From Candidatus Bathyarchaeota archaeon (GTDB taxonomy: Archaea; Thermoproteota; Bathyarchaeia; Bathyarchaeales; Bathycorpusculaceae), in NCBI GenBank assembly GCA_003164295.1, contig PLTA01000054.1, positions 1-64,000 on the forward strand: a stretch of 64,000 bases of DNA. The letters run 5' to 3'. Below, piece by piece: positions 35,517 through 44,017 of this stretch (within the stretch, counting starts at the first letter, position 1; each line of letters opens with the position of its first letter). Below the pieces are notes generated by a model. The model made no database searches. It was given only the letters and a program-made list of their open reading frames with translations, and was not told the DNA's origin. Position numbers and translations under genes: made by a program.

Positions 35517-37028
35517 TTATTTAACTTTGCCACCTGGGAATGGAAGAATTCGTGATTCCTTACTTCGTGAGTTTAGTGCAAAGTATCCGAATCCTGCTGC
35601 TAGCCATATTGCTGTGATTATGAGTGCCATTAGCGCTGCTGTTTGCGTGCTGCCCCCACCTATTACACCGAGCCAGACTACGGTAATTAGCATGACAACG
35701 TTAGCTGCAAAGCCTGCGATTGGAATGATGAATTTGGTCAGGATTGAGCGTTTTTCTCGTGCCAAAGCATAAACTGCAATTATACATGTTACACCGTACA
35801 GTAGGAAGGTCCCAAAGTTAGATAGCAGTGTCATAGCGGTAAGGTTTGTTAGAGACAGGACACCGAAGGCGCCTATTCCTGCTGTGACGATAGTCATTAC
35901 CCATACGCCGATGGCTGGAGTGCCGTGTCGAGGGTTGAGTTTTCCGAGTGGTTCTGGAACCTCAGTGTCGCGGCTGATAGCAAATGTTACTCTTACACCC
36001 GTGTTCATACAGGACAAAGTTGTGCCCAATATAGCCGTTGCAACTACTGCAGCGACAACAAGCATAACGATAAAGCCGCCACCGCCGAACAATCCGTTAA
36101 CCGATTGGATAATCATGTCCCCAATTGGTGAGTTGGAAACTGCGGCAGCTGCAAATGAGTAGTGAGAGTTCATCCATGCTTGCACGCCATAGAATCCTAG
36201 TAGGTAGGCAAATGCACCTTGAATTACGAGTGAGAGCATAATTGCTTTTGGGACATCTTTGGGGTTTTTCGCTTCACCAGTAAACGCAGTTACGGATTCG
36301 AAGCCAACAAGGACAAGTATGGCGACAGTAGCCTGAAAGAGCATGTGACTTGCACTGCTAGGTATCAATGGACCAACTGGGTTTGAGAAAGTATATGTTA
36401 AATGGTCGGGGTTTATGAAGCGGTATGCGAGCGCAAGACCTGTTACGCCGACAAGCATGGCAAGCTGCGCTATGTTGATCATAAGGTTTGTTCGAGTTGA
36501 GCCGTTGATTCCTCGGAAAGCAATGAAACCTACTAGTACTGCGAATAGAATTACTATTGCAACTTCAGTTAGCGGAGTTATTGTAATACCGACTGTCGAT
36601 AGAATATATGTTATGAAGAAGCCCATCATTCCCACCATGACACCTGGATAAACCCAGTAGTAAAGGTGTGAAAGCCAGCCAACGTAGAACTTTGCGGTTC
36701 TTGCGGTTTTGTTGCTACTGCCTCTGTCAAGCAAGGCCCGTTGGGCAAAGTAATATGAGCTGCCTGCGCCAGCATCTGGGTAACGGTTGGATAGATATGA
36801 ATAGGCTGCTGCGGTCAAGAAAGACAATAACAATGCTAATGCTAGACCAGTCCAAATGTCTGGAGCTGTTGAGACTCCTGATGGGTCTACCTGTGCAGCT
36901 TGTAATTGGAAAGTAAGCCAGAGAAATGCGCCTGGGGCAATTAATGCCATGGCGTTGATGGTTAGTCCTGAGAGGCTTAGAGTTTTCTTCATCTGAGATC
37001 CAGTGGCGTTTTCTTGGTTAGTTGCCAT
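35517..37028 (-). CDS. Amino-acid permease (APC superfamily)
   Basis: A 503-residue membrane transporter with about twelve helices. It has the APC core: LSLSGLTINAMALIAPGAF in helix 1 and GFESVTAFTGEAKNPKDVP in helix 6. Close APC relatives import amino acids by cation symport; the substrate here is not determined, although the nitrogen context (glnA and asnB nearby, shared operator) suggests glutamine, asparagine or glutamate. It is followed upstream by the operator at 37192. A 126-base leader is implied by the TATA at 37181-37190. Confidence 0.85.
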   Translation of the reverse strand: MATNQENATGSQMKKTLSLSGLTINAMALIAPGAFLWLTFQLQAAQVDPSGVSTAPDIWTGLALALLLSFLTAAAYSYLSNRYPDAGAGSSYYFAQRALLDRGSSNKTARTAKFYVGWLSHLYYWVYPGVMVGMMGFFITYILSTVGITITPLTEVAIVILFAVLVGFIAFRGINGSTRTNLMINIAQLAMLVGVTGLALAYRFINPDHLTYTFSNPVGPLIPSSASHMLFQATVAILVLVGFESVTAFTGEAKNPKDVPKAIMLSLVIQGAFAYLLGFYGVQAWMNSHYSFAAAAVSNSPIGDMIIQSVNGLFGGGGFIVMLVVAAVVATAILGTTLSCMNTGVRVTFAISRDTEVPEPLGKLNPRHGTPAIGVWVMTIVTAGIGAFGVLSLTNLTAMTLLSNFGTFLLYGVTCIIAVYALAREKRSILTKFIIPIAGFAANVVMLITVVWLGVIGGGSTQTAALMALIITAIWLAAGFGYFALNSRSKESRILPFPGGKVK

Positions 37029-37191
37029 TTATTTTGCTCCTACTATTCTTTTTTGGAAGATGCTGTGTGGTTGTCGTTTAGCGTCTAGAACGATCAGTTC
37101 TTCAATGTTTCTTCTAGGTTTTGACATTTTTTTCAATATTAACACCAATCTTAATTTACGAATTGATGTGTTCAGTTAAATATAAATATAG

Positions 37192-37208
37192 TTAATAAAT
37201 GTTCATAA
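37192..37208. promoter_or_regulatory. Operator TTAATA-N5-TCATAA, copy 4 (permease)
   Basis: TTAATA-AATGT-TCATAA has one arm identical to copy 1. The TATATTTATA box (minus strand, 37181-37190) directly abuts it, as for the micro-protein at 25851. It lies 164 bases before the permease start. Confidence 0.55.
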
Positions 37209-37440
37209 CTTTTATGATTAATCGGACTGATTTTCAATAAACGTTTTTTTAGATAGACAAACACAAAGTAAATGTCCACTTTAGCGTTTTGAAAGAAGAT
37301 GAGTGCTTCCCACTAAGCTTTCTCATATATAGATGAAAATAGTGCCGAGAAGGGTACAAAAAACTTCCTGCGATTGTTGTTGTTCATCGCTTCTCATTGT
37401 TTAGGCTTCAAGCACCATTTTTATGAGCCTATGGGTAGAA

Positions 37441-37477
37441 AGAAGAAGAAGTGTGAATTTTCAGGGCTTCTTCTTCT
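37441..37477 (-). terminator. Hairpin, possible terminator of pit operon
   Basis: Two 11-base arms (AGAAGAAGAAG and CTTCTTCTTCT) are separated by 15 bases, about 180 bases downstream of the phosphate transporter's stop on the minus strand. The pyrimidine-rich arm could also cause polymerase slippage. Not proven. Confidence 0.35.
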
Positions 37478-37554
37478 TCTTTCAAAGAAGACGGGATATA
37501 ACTGATTATTCTAAATAGACCTCCGATAAGCCGTTATATCGGAGGAACAAAAAA

Positions 37555-37655
37555 ATGGTGAAGTAGTTGTTGGGTTGGATGTTCACCTGAAGAAGTCTCA
37601 AGTGACAGTAATGAAGAACGATTCCGAATGGAACTATATCACAAACAAACCTTGA
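37555..37655 (+). mobile_element. IS110-family transposase remnant
   Basis: Reading ATG GTG AA then GTA GTT GTT gives MV-VVVGLDVHLKKSQVTVM, the first DEDD-type block of IS110/IS1111 transposases, with one base disturbed. It stops at TGA (37653-37655) after about 30 residues. The rest of the transposase (over 300 residues) is missing. A CTCCGATA/TATCGGAG hairpin lies just upstream. A dead 5' fragment. Confidence 0.55.
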
Positions 37656-37659
37656 CTTT

Positions 37660-38583
37660 TTAAAAAGCCCCAATAATTAACCCGATTACGAAACTTAGAA
37701 GTGGGGCAATTATCCAAGTTATCGCCGTCACAAGAAACGGCTTTAGCGAAACCAGCTTTGATTTGTAAGAAATGCCAGCTCCCAAAACCGCCGCCGTCAA
37801 AGCTTGAGTGTTGGACAATGGAATATTAAAGATTGTAGCAGCTTCCACAAGAACAGCTGAAGTTAAAAGAGTAGTCATCGCATTTGGGTACCGCATAAGA
37901 AAAAGCTCTTGAGAAACCCTACGAATCTCGCCCGCACTCAAAAAGAACGCCCCAATAAATATCGCAAATATTGCTAATAATTCTGTTGTTAATTCAAATC
38001 CGCCTGTAGCAACTATTAACCCAATCGTATTTGCCCCCAGAACATATGAAGTTGAAAACGCCAAGACAATAAGCAATATTTTGTAGGTTTGAAGTCTCTG
38101 CCAGATATTTTTTGGCTGGCTGTTTCTGAGGGCTTTAATGAGATAAAAAGCAAAAACTATGGCGATAAGAGGTGCAACAACCCACATGGCTACAACTTCA
38201 GCCACATACATGCCATCTGTAAGTGCTCCACCTGCAACGGACAAGCCTGCAAATAAACCAACAAGAGACATGCTAAGAGACATCGGTGCTCTAATTAAGT
38301 CGGCAATAACAAAAATTATTATAGCAACCAACAAAGCCTCAGCTCGCAATTGCAGAACGGCATTCGGAAGTAACACATTCACTGTTTTTGTCATTCCTGC
38401 ACCTTGAGCAACAAGTCCAAGCGAAAAACCACCGGTACCCAGTAGTATGCCAAATCTTTTACTTATGATTCTTGAGCCTATAGCTGGACCGACACAAGCT
38501 GATAAGTTGTTGCCTGAAACTAACATAACCGCGACAAAAGTTAATAAAAGAACGGCAATTGAAAGCCAAAACATACTTCTCAC
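37660..38583 (-). CDS. Inorganic phosphate transporter, PiT family
   Basis: A 307-residue membrane protein with about ten helices. PiT motifs are visible: NNLSACVGPAIGSRIISKRFG in the first half and FNIPLSNTQALTAAVLGAGIS in the second, each with the duplicated GANDxxN-like loop. The family takes up phosphate by cation symport. Its start overlaps the stop of the DUF47 gene (38580) by four bases, so they form a coupled unit. Confidence 0.88.
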   Translation of the reverse strand: MRSMFWLSIAVLLLTFVAVMLVSGNNLSACVGPAIGSRIISKRFGILLGTGGFSLGLVAQGAGMTKTVNVLLPNAVLQLRAEALLVAIIIFVIADLIRAPMSLSMSLVGLFAGLSVAGGALTDGMYVAEVVAMWVVAPLIAIVFAFYLIKALRNSQPKNIWQRLQTYKILLIVLAFSTSYVLGANTIGLIVATGGFELTTELLAIFAIFIGAFFLSAGEIRRVSQELFLMRYPNAMTTLLTSAVLVEAATIFNIPLSNTQALTAAVLGAGISYKSKLVSLKPFLVTAITWIIAPLLSFVIGLIIGAF

Positions 38584-39281
38584 TTAAGTATAGATGAAAC
38601 TACTGAAACTATCAAGTCAGAGAAGTCCTCGCAAGAATCAAGCACGTCATCGCTTTTATGCAGAAGTTCAGAGTAATGGAAGAATTCTAAATAATGCAGT
38701 TTCGATGTTATGCTGTATAATCTGTCAAATCCTGCATCTTTTACGTCGTCCCCTTGTTCCTCGATAGCTTCAATTTCTTTTCTCATCTCCAAAATCTCTT
38801 GTATGTTGGATGAGGTAAGTGCCTGTTTGAGTTTTGAGAGCGATTTTTCTGCGAGGGCAATCATGTTTTCATAAACCGAGTCCCAGTTAGTGGGGTTTTT
38901 TTGGAAGTCTGCGGCGTAGGCTCTCGCCATTCGAGCTATCTCCCTGCCTATGTAATAATAAGTGTCAACGATGTTGTCAGCTACTTTAACACAATCAAGA
39001 AGATTATCTATTACGTTGGGACTGATTGCTCCGCCTGTTATATCTTCGCTTATTTTGAAAGCTATGTCATCAGATTTTTTCTCCAATATCTGTACCTCAT
39101 GCAGGAGCTGACGTAACTCATTTTCTTTATAATCCATCTTGAACATTTTTAAAACCAAAAGATTTTCTTGCGTTGCGATGTCGACGATTTGAGCGAGCTC
39201 GCTGAAAATGTTTCGTTCTCCTACAACTAAGATCCCTTTGAGACTTTTCAATCTAAACGCCATTTTAACCCCAAACGCCAA
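38580..39281 (-). CDS. PhoU-like DUF47 phosphate transport regulator
   Basis: A 233-residue all-helical protein of the DUF47/TIGR00153 family, related to PhoU. Typical acidic metal-binding blocks lie at ILEKKSDDIAFKISED and EIEAIEEQGDDVKDAGFDRLY, and DKSDDVLDSCEDFSDL-like sequence is near the end. It is the usual partner of PiT transporters. It overlaps the transporter gene by four bases, upstream of it, and has a TATA-like AAAATGTTTATAATATAAG upstream. Confidence 0.85.
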   Translation of the reverse strand: MAFGVKMAFRLKSLKGILVVGERNIFSELAQIVDIATQENLLVLKMFKMDYKENELRQLLHEVQILEKKSDDIAFKISEDITGGAISPNVIDNLLDCVKVADNIVDTYYYIGREIARMARAYAADFQKNPTNWDSVYENMIALAEKSLSKLKQALTSSNIQEILEMRKEIEAIEEQGDDVKDAGFDRLYSITSKLHYLEFFHYSELLHKSDDVLDSCEDFSDLIVSVVSSILK

Positions 39282-39436
39282 CGAGAATACTTGATTGTCA
39301 AATATAAAATGTTTATAATATAAGCGTTAAGCTATCTTGGAGCTTTCGCGTTTTAATTTTTAATGTGTCTATAACGGTGGCTTGCAAGAATAAAATTTAT
39401 ACTCAAATCCAGTTTTTTTTTCAAAATATTTTCAAA

Positions 39437-39910
39437 TTAGATAATCTTACTGTATTCTTTAACGGCATTTAGGGCGACTAATGTAGTGGTTCTTTTTATG
39501 AAACGCTCGGCCAACAGTTTTTTTAGAAAACCATTTAGGCTGGCATTGTCTCGAAACTTGGCAAAGACAATTGCGTCATACTCTCCAGTGATGTCATAAA
39601 CTGAAAGGACATTGTTTTCTTTGGCAATTTCGGCTTCAACCTCAAGCATGTGTCCACCTTCAACCTGAATCATTATAATAGCCGTTAGAGCGTACCCCAT
39701 TTGCGTGGAATCGACAATCGGCGCGTAACCTAAAATTATGCCTTCTTGTTCTAAACTTTTTATGCGGTTATGCAAAATATTCGGCGTTAACCCAATTTTA
39801 TGAGCAAGTTTGCGTAAGCTTACTCGTGAATCTTCCTCTAACGCACGGATAATTTGCAGGTCAACAGCATCTAATTCTTTCAATAGGCTTTTTCCAGAGT
39901 TGAAGCCCAA
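39437..39910 (-). CDS. Full-length Lrp/AsnC regulator
   Basis: A 157-residue regulator. Residues about 12-60 are the helix-turn-helix (DAVDLQIIRALEEDSRVSLRK, LAHKIGLTPNILHNRIKSLE) and about 72-150 the RAM ligand domain (ALTAIIMIQVEGGHMLEVEA, SVYDITGEYDAIVFAKFRDN). The only full Lrp in the window; RAM proteins at 26112, 26428 and 31252 lack its DNA-binding half and could form mixed dimers with it. It is a candidate reader of the palindromic operator. It lies near the divergent CitG-like gene at 40108. TATA-like CTATATATAAAC at 39953-39964. Confidence 0.9.
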   Translation of the reverse strand: MGFNSGKSLLKELDAVDLQIIRALEEDSRVSLRKLAHKIGLTPNILHNRIKSLEQEGIILGYAPIVDSTQMGYALTAIIMIQVEGGHMLEVEAEIAKENNVLSVYDITGEYDAIVFAKFRDNASLNGFLKKLLAERFIKRTTTLVALNAVKEYSKII

Positions 39911-40107
39911 ACAATCTCACATCCACATATTTTACATTTGTTTAGGCAAAAAAGCTATATATAAACATACTGCACAAAAATAGCTGTAAGTGTAAACAAT
40001 AGTCAAAATAATAGACTTAGACATAGACAATCTTAGAACTATTTTCCCAATCTATTATTTTAAAAACTTAAAATAAAAGCTCCAAGAACCAAATAAGCTG
40101 AACATAA

Positions 40108-41055
40108 ATGAATAACCACGAAAAAGCCGAACACATCCGCAAATGTCTGGAGCTAGCTATACTGCTTGAAGTTAGCGCAGACAAACCAGGTAACGTTAAT
40201 CTCACATCAAGTTTTGAAGGAACAACATGCCAGCATTTCTTAGCTTCAGCCGTTGCCGCAGGGCCATCATTGCGAGAGGAAGCTTATCGTGGAGGTTTAG
40301 TTGCAGAAAACAAAATTGAAATTGGTGAGGTTGGCTTAGGTCAACTAATTAAGACATGTGTCAGCGACGTTAATGCTTGGCAGCACGGTGGAAACACAAT
40401 TCTTGGCACGATAATGCTGTTTGCTCCCATTGCCGTTGCGGCAGGTATGACGTCTACCCACAAAAATTATCATTTTGAATTTTCTGTTTTGCGCAAAAAT
40501 ATTGATTTAGTAGTTAAATCGACAACAGCACGGGATTCAGTACATCTCTACGAAGCCGTTGACATTGCCAACCCAAGCGGTCTCAACGACGCACCCGACC
40601 TTGATGTAACCGACCCAAACTCCAAGGAACGTTTATTGAAAGAAAATGTGACTTTGTTTGAGGTTTTCAAAATAGCGTCAGCATACGACGATATCGGTGT
40701 TGAATGGGTAAACAATTATCCCGTAACTTTCGATTTAGCATATCCGTACTTGATGGATCAACTAAAAAGTAAACCTTTGAACACCGCGGTCGTTCATACT
40801 TTTCTTAAAATTCTCTCAGAGCGTCCGGATACATTTATTGCCAGAAAAGTTGGCAAAGAAAAAGCAGCTGAAGTGTCATCTGACGCTAAAGCTATTTTGG
40901 CGCTTGGCGGGTTAGAAACTGATCGAGGCAAAAAGAGTCTTCAAGAGTTTGATAAAAAACTGCGTTTATCCCAAAACAAATGTAATCCTGGAACAACTGC
41001 GGATTTAACTGCTACAGCGTTGGCGCTTTGCACCCTCAGCGGATTTAGACCTTAA
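40108..41055 (+). CDS. CitG-like triphosphoribosyl-dephospho-CoA synthase family
   Basis: A 315-residue protein of the CitG/MdcB family (dephospho-CoA ribosyltransferase in citrate lyase). Family blocks: SADKPGNVNLTSSFEGTTCQ, GVGLGQLI-like EVGLGQLIKTCVSDVN and NAWQHGGNTILGTIMLFAPI. No citrate lyase genes are near; the next gene on the same strand is mch, 74 bases away, so a role in pterin or C1 cofactor metabolism is more likely than lyase activation. That role is inference from position. TATA-like sequence at about 40063-40074. Confidence 0.75.
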   Translation: MNNHEKAEHIRKCLELAILLEVSADKPGNVNLTSSFEGTTCQHFLASAVAAGPSLREEAYRGGLVAENKIEIGEVGLGQLIKTCVSDVNAWQHGGNTILGTIMLFAPIAVAAGMTSTHKNYHFEFSVLRKNIDLVVKSTTARDSVHLYEAVDIANPSGLNDAPDLDVTDPNSKERLLKENVTLFEVFKIASAYDDIGVEWVNNYPVTFDLAYPYLMDQLKSKPLNTAVVHTFLKILSERPDTFIARKVGKEKAAEVSSDAKAILALGGLETDRGKKSLQEFDKKLRLSQNKCNPGTTADLTATALALCTLSGFRP

Positions 41056-41129
41056 AATAGCACGATTCTTTAGCGTTAAGTTAATATGAAAAAACAAGTC
41101 AACAGTAAGCATACTTGAAGTGAAAAGTT

Positions 41130-42089
41130 ATGGCAGCTTTAAGCGTAAATCAAATGGCTTGGAAAATAGCCCAAAAATTTATTGATAATCCAGATTTTTA
41201 TGGAGTAACCATTTCAAAAACAACTGCGGGAGCTACCGTTGTGGACGCTGGTGTTAAAGCTTCTGGCGGTTTTCAAGCAGGAAAAAAACTGACAGAATTA
41301 TGCATGGGTGGCGCAGGCAAAGTCCAGTTAGGATTTAAAACCTATGGTGACTTAACTTTTCCTTCAATAACTGTTAGCTCTGATTACCCGGCTATTGCAA
41401 TGTTGGGTTCACAGTTTGCCGGTTGGCGCATAAAAGACGGAGACTCAATTGCAATAGGTTCAGGTCCAGTTCGTGCCCTAGCATTAAAACCTAAGGATGT
41501 TTTCGAAGAAATAGGCTATAAAGACGTAAGCGACAAAGCCGTACTTACGTTGGAAAGTAATAGTTTGCCTTCTGATGCACTTATTGAGAAAGTAACAACT
41601 GCCAGCAACATTTCAGCGCCAAACTTGATCGTTGTTGTTGCCCCAACTGCATCCATCGCTGGTTTAACTCAAGTAGCTGGCAGAGTGGTTGAGGTTGGTA
41701 TTCACAAACTTCGTACTCTTGGTTTAAGCCCTAAGGTGATTCGTTATGCGTTGGGGTTTGCTCCAATTCCGCCGCTTGGCACAGACTTTGAAGTGGCAAT
41801 GGCACGTACAAATGATGCTATCCTTTATGGCGGAACGGTTTACTGCACAGTCGACTATGATGATGAGGCTGGATTACAGAATATCATTGCTCAGGCACCA
41901 TCTATGGCTTCAAAAGATTATGGCAAACCATTTCTACAGATTTTCCGCGAAGCAGATAAAGACTTTTACAAAATTGACCATGGTTTATTCGCTCCAGCAG
42001 TAATAATCATAAACAATGCCAAGACGGGCAGAACATTCAAAGCTGGTCAAATTAATCCTAAGGTGTTAACTCAATCCTTAGGCTTCTAA
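41130..42089 (+). CDS. mch: Methenyltetrahydromethanopterin cyclohydrolase
   Basis: A 319-residue cytoplasmic enzyme that interconverts methenyl- and formyl-H4MPT in the archaeal C1 (Wood-Ljungdahl or formaldehyde-oxidation) pathway. It matches Mch along its length: GVKASGGFQAGKKLTELCMGG, SDYPAIAMLGSQFAGW, GSGPVRALALKP, PLGTDFEVAMARTNDAILYG. Normal family length. GTGAAAAG lies before the ATG. It is 74 bases downstream of the CitG-like gene. No other H4MPT genes are within the window. Confidence 0.95.
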   Translation: MAALSVNQMAWKIAQKFIDNPDFYGVTISKTTAGATVVDAGVKASGGFQAGKKLTELCMGGAGKVQLGFKTYGDLTFPSITVSSDYPAIAMLGSQFAGWRIKDGDSIAIGSGPVRALALKPKDVFEEIGYKDVSDKAVLTLESNSLPSDALIEKVTTASNISAPNLIVVVAPTASIAGLTQVAGRVVEVGIHKLRTLGLSPKVIRYALGFAPIPPLGTDFEVAMARTNDAILYGGTVYCTVDYDDEAGLQNIIAQAPSMASKDYGKPFLQIFREADKDFYKIDHGLFAPAVIIINNAKTGRTFKAGQINPKVLTQSLGF

Positions 42090-42105
42090 ATTCTTTATCT
42101 TTATT

Positions 42106-42687
42106 TTATAGTTTAAATCTTGATGAGACAGCTATTGCTATTCCAATCGCGATTGGTATGGTATACAATGCAACTGTCGCGTTGAAAAGTACACTGAGTG
42201 GCAGAAAACCCAAAGCTGCCCCTTGGCTAAATGAGAAGCCTATGGGATATGATTGTTGTATGGTAAAGTAATTTACAATTGTTGTGATAATTACTCTGGT
42301 TGTTATTCCAAGGGTAGTTGCTGATACTGTGATTAATTTTGTATGCTGTCGTAGATAATTGCTGAGGCTTTCATTTTTACAGCTGAGATTGGCTAATTTA
42401 TATGGTAAGTAGATCCCAAGCAACATTGAGAATACTGCAATGAGGTTGTAAAATGGTCCTATGGGTAATGCACCTGGATAAACTGCAAAAAGAATCAGCG
42501 TGTTTATCACAGTAATTATTACACCAGATTTTGGGCCAATTATTAGGAATGCTAAAACTATTGGTATTTCCCAAAGTTGATAAAGTAGGAAGGGGGCGTA
42601 GGGTGCTGGAATTTTTGGTCCCGCAATGTTTAAGGATGTAGTTAAGGCTACAAAGATTATGATCAATGCGAGCGTTTTAGTGTTCAA
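42106..42687 (-). CDS. ECF-type transporter S component
   Basis: A 193-residue membrane protein with about six helices, of the substrate-binding (S) type of energy-coupling-factor importers (PAPYAPFLLYQLWEIPIVLA, PGALPIGPFYNLIAVFSML). The substrate is not evident; a vitamin or coenzyme is typical. No EcfA/T is nearby, so it would use shared modules. It is convergent with mch, with only 16 bases between stops. Confidence 0.7.
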   Translation of the reverse strand: MNTKTLALIIIFVALTTSLNIAGPKIPAPYAPFLLYQLWEIPIVLAFLIIGPKSGVIITVINTLILFAVYPGALPIGPFYNLIAVFSMLLGIYLPYKLANLSCKNESLSNYLRQHTKLITVSATTLGITTRVIITTIVNYFTIQQSYPIGFSFSQGAALGFLPLSVLFNATVALYTIPIAIGIAIAVSSRFKL

Positions 42688-42768
42688 GTGTTTGCGCGTC
42701 CATTTGTTGAATGTCAGCGTTAGCTATTTAAGAGTAGTTACTCAAAAAAGAGTGTATAATTGGGTTAG

Positions 42769-42816
42769 GTTCTGTAAAGTTTACGTCTGTTACGGTTTTC
42801 TGTCAAAAATCGTCTG
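42769..42816 (-). repeat. 3' element after AbiV-like gene 1
   Basis: Read on the minus strand: CAGACGATTTTTGACAGAAA (42816-42797), 16 variable bases, then ACTTTACAGAAC (42780-42769). The same two blocks with the same 16-base spacing follow AbiV-like gene 2 at 45223-45270 on the plus strand. Only 10 bases separate it from the gene's stop. Confidence 0.7.
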
Positions 42817-42826
42817 TTCACATATA

Positions 42827-43342
42827 CTAAAGGGTCTGTAATTTGTTTCTTATTTCAGCGATAAGATTTCTCAGGTAGGCTTCTTTAACGTTATTTTCCA
42901 AAAGCCATTGACCTGAACAGTAATCAACAAAAGCACTTCTTAATCGTCCTTCGTGGTCTGCTAATGTGTATTCAATGGCTACGCCACGCTCAAAAATTGT
43001 ATTAGGCAAACAAACGCCTTCATCATACAATATCTTGAACTTTTTATCTAAAACTGCCCATGCTTTTCTTGATTTTGTTACATGGTCATAAAACTTTTTA
43101 CCCTTGATTACGAATGGGTCATTTTGGTCTAATTCAAAAGCTCTTTTAATTACAAGTATTTTTCCAAATTCTTCTATAGCAAATTCAGCTAGTATTAGCG
43201 CATGACCTATCTTTCCTTGAGACATCAACAATTCGGTTTCTAGAAGATAATCAGTTATGTTCTCTTTACACTTCTTAATACCTTCGAGCATTTGTCCTCT
43301 ATTAACGGAAAGGTCTTTCCACTCTTTTGGCACATTTTTCAC
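42827..43342 (-). CDS. AbiV/HEPN-like protein, copy 1
   Basis: A 171-residue helical protein. The block GKIGHALILAEFAIEEFGKILVIK fits the HEPN helix of AbiV-type abortive-infection proteins, with an FYDHVTKSR motif (residues about 88-96) that may carry a catalytic His. It is paralogous to the gene at 44646 on the opposite strand: SQGKIGHALILAEFAIEEFG here and AIGKICHAYIYFEFALEEYG there, both followed by RLRSAFVDYCSGQW or RLKCAFVDYLNNEW. HEPN proteins are often RNases used against viruses; in this case activity is untested. Confidence 0.6.
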   Translation of the reverse strand: MKNVPKEWKDLSVNRGQMLEGIKKCKENITDYLLETELLMSQGKIGHALILAEFAIEEFGKILVIKRAFELDQNDPFVIKGKKFYDHVTKSRKAWAVLDKKFKILYDEGVCLPNTIFERGVAIEYTLADHEGRLRSAFVDYCSGQWLLENNVKEAYLRNLIAEIRNKLQTL

Positions 43343-43433
43343 TTAGAGCTTTGTTTATCGTAGTAGTATTTTTCTTTTGAGGGCTCTGGTAACTTCTCGG
43401 TGGATGGTTTTTCGGTGTAAACAGTCGTGAGGG

Positions 43434-43491
43434 TTCTGTGAAGTTCTCGTCACCTGACCAATTTTGTTCTCCATGTGAAAAATCGTCACCT
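43434..43491. repeat. Diverged copy of the 3' repeat
   Basis: GTTCTGTGAAGTTCTCGTCACC (43434-43455) and GTGAAAAATCGTCACC (43476-43491) resemble the GTTCTGTAAAGT and AAAAATCGTC blocks of the elements at 42769-42816 and 45223-45270. It lies just downstream of the micro-gene at 43507. Confidence 0.45.
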
Positions 43492-43506
43492 ATGTTGATA
43501 ACTAAA

Positions 43507-43635
43507 TTATTTTTCCTTTTGTCTTTTTAAGACAGATTCTTTTTTTCTTAGGGCTTCCTTGGTGTCTCCTAATGTAACAACTTCAACGGTGTTTCCAGCG
43601 ATAACCACTTTAAATGCTACCATTTCTAATCCCAT
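43507..43635 (-). CDS. 42-residue micro-protein
   Basis: Forty-two residues: a beta-type start (MGLEMVAFKVVIAGNTVEVV) and a Lys-rich tail (LRKKESVLKRQKEK). The ATG follows GGTGAATAG at proper distance. It lies 30 bases after the Cys-rich gene at 43666 and upstream of AbiV-like gene 1, all on the same strand. No family recognised. Confidence 0.5.
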   Translation of the reverse strand: MGLEMVAFKVVIAGNTVEVVTLGDTKEALRKKESVLKRQKEK

Positions 43636-43665
43636 TTCTATTCACCTACCATGTTTGTACTTAGT

Positions 43666-43836
43666 TTAACGCTTCCTCGGGTTCAACCCACAGCCTTCAC
43701 ATATACATTTGCGAAAGCATTCCTGTCCATCAAAACAAACATGTTCGGACTCGGGTTGCGTTCCACTAAAAGACACAAAAGCTTCTTCTACAACCAATTC
43801 AACCATATCGTTCTCGGATGTCGGTTTTTTCCTCAT
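43666..43836 (-). CDS. 56-residue Cys-rich micro-protein
   Basis: Fifty-six residues; the C-terminal half has six cysteines (HVCFDGQECFRKCICEGCGL), enough for a small zinc or disulfide knot. It starts at ATG 43836 (an overlapping ATG six bases upstream is in another frame). It heads a probable small operon with the micro-gene at 43507 and AbiV-like gene 1. No family recognised. Confidence 0.45.
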   Translation of the reverse strand: MRKKPTSENDMVELVVEEAFVSFSGTQPESEHVCFDGQECFRKCICEGCGLNPRKR

Positions 43837-43973
43837 TCTGCATCAAATATACTGTTTTACGTAGCAACTTAAGCCCTATGAACCTCGAATCAATATTTGA
43901 AATAAACATTAGTTTACCAACAAAAGAACCTGAAAAGCCGTTTGAACCTCGACAGATAAACCACAGCGAAAAA

Positions 43974-44001
43974 GGGTTCTGTGAAGTCTTTGTCACATAA
44001 C
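43974..44001. repeat. Partial copy of the 3' repeat
   Basis: GGGTTCTGTGAAGTCTTTGTCAC repeats the first block of the copy at 43434 with two changes. The AAAAATCGTC part is missing. Confidence 0.4.
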
Positions 44002-44017
44002 AAACAAAAAAGATAAG

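Larger units (their letters stand above)
37029..37554. other. Promoter region of the permease, with hairpins
   Basis: About 525 bases. Contains the operator/TATA pair at 37181-37208, an AGAAGAAGAAG/CTTCTTCTTCT hairpin (37441-37451 and 37467-37477) which may terminate the phosphate-transport operon, and a CTCCGATA/TATCGGAG hairpin (37521-37528 and 37537-37544) just before the IS110 remnant. No gene is seen. Confidence 0.5.

Noticed and set aside
43670..43700. tRNA T-arm-like GGGTTCAACCC
   Set aside because: No acceptor, D or anticodon arms around it; it lies in the Cys-rich micro-gene.
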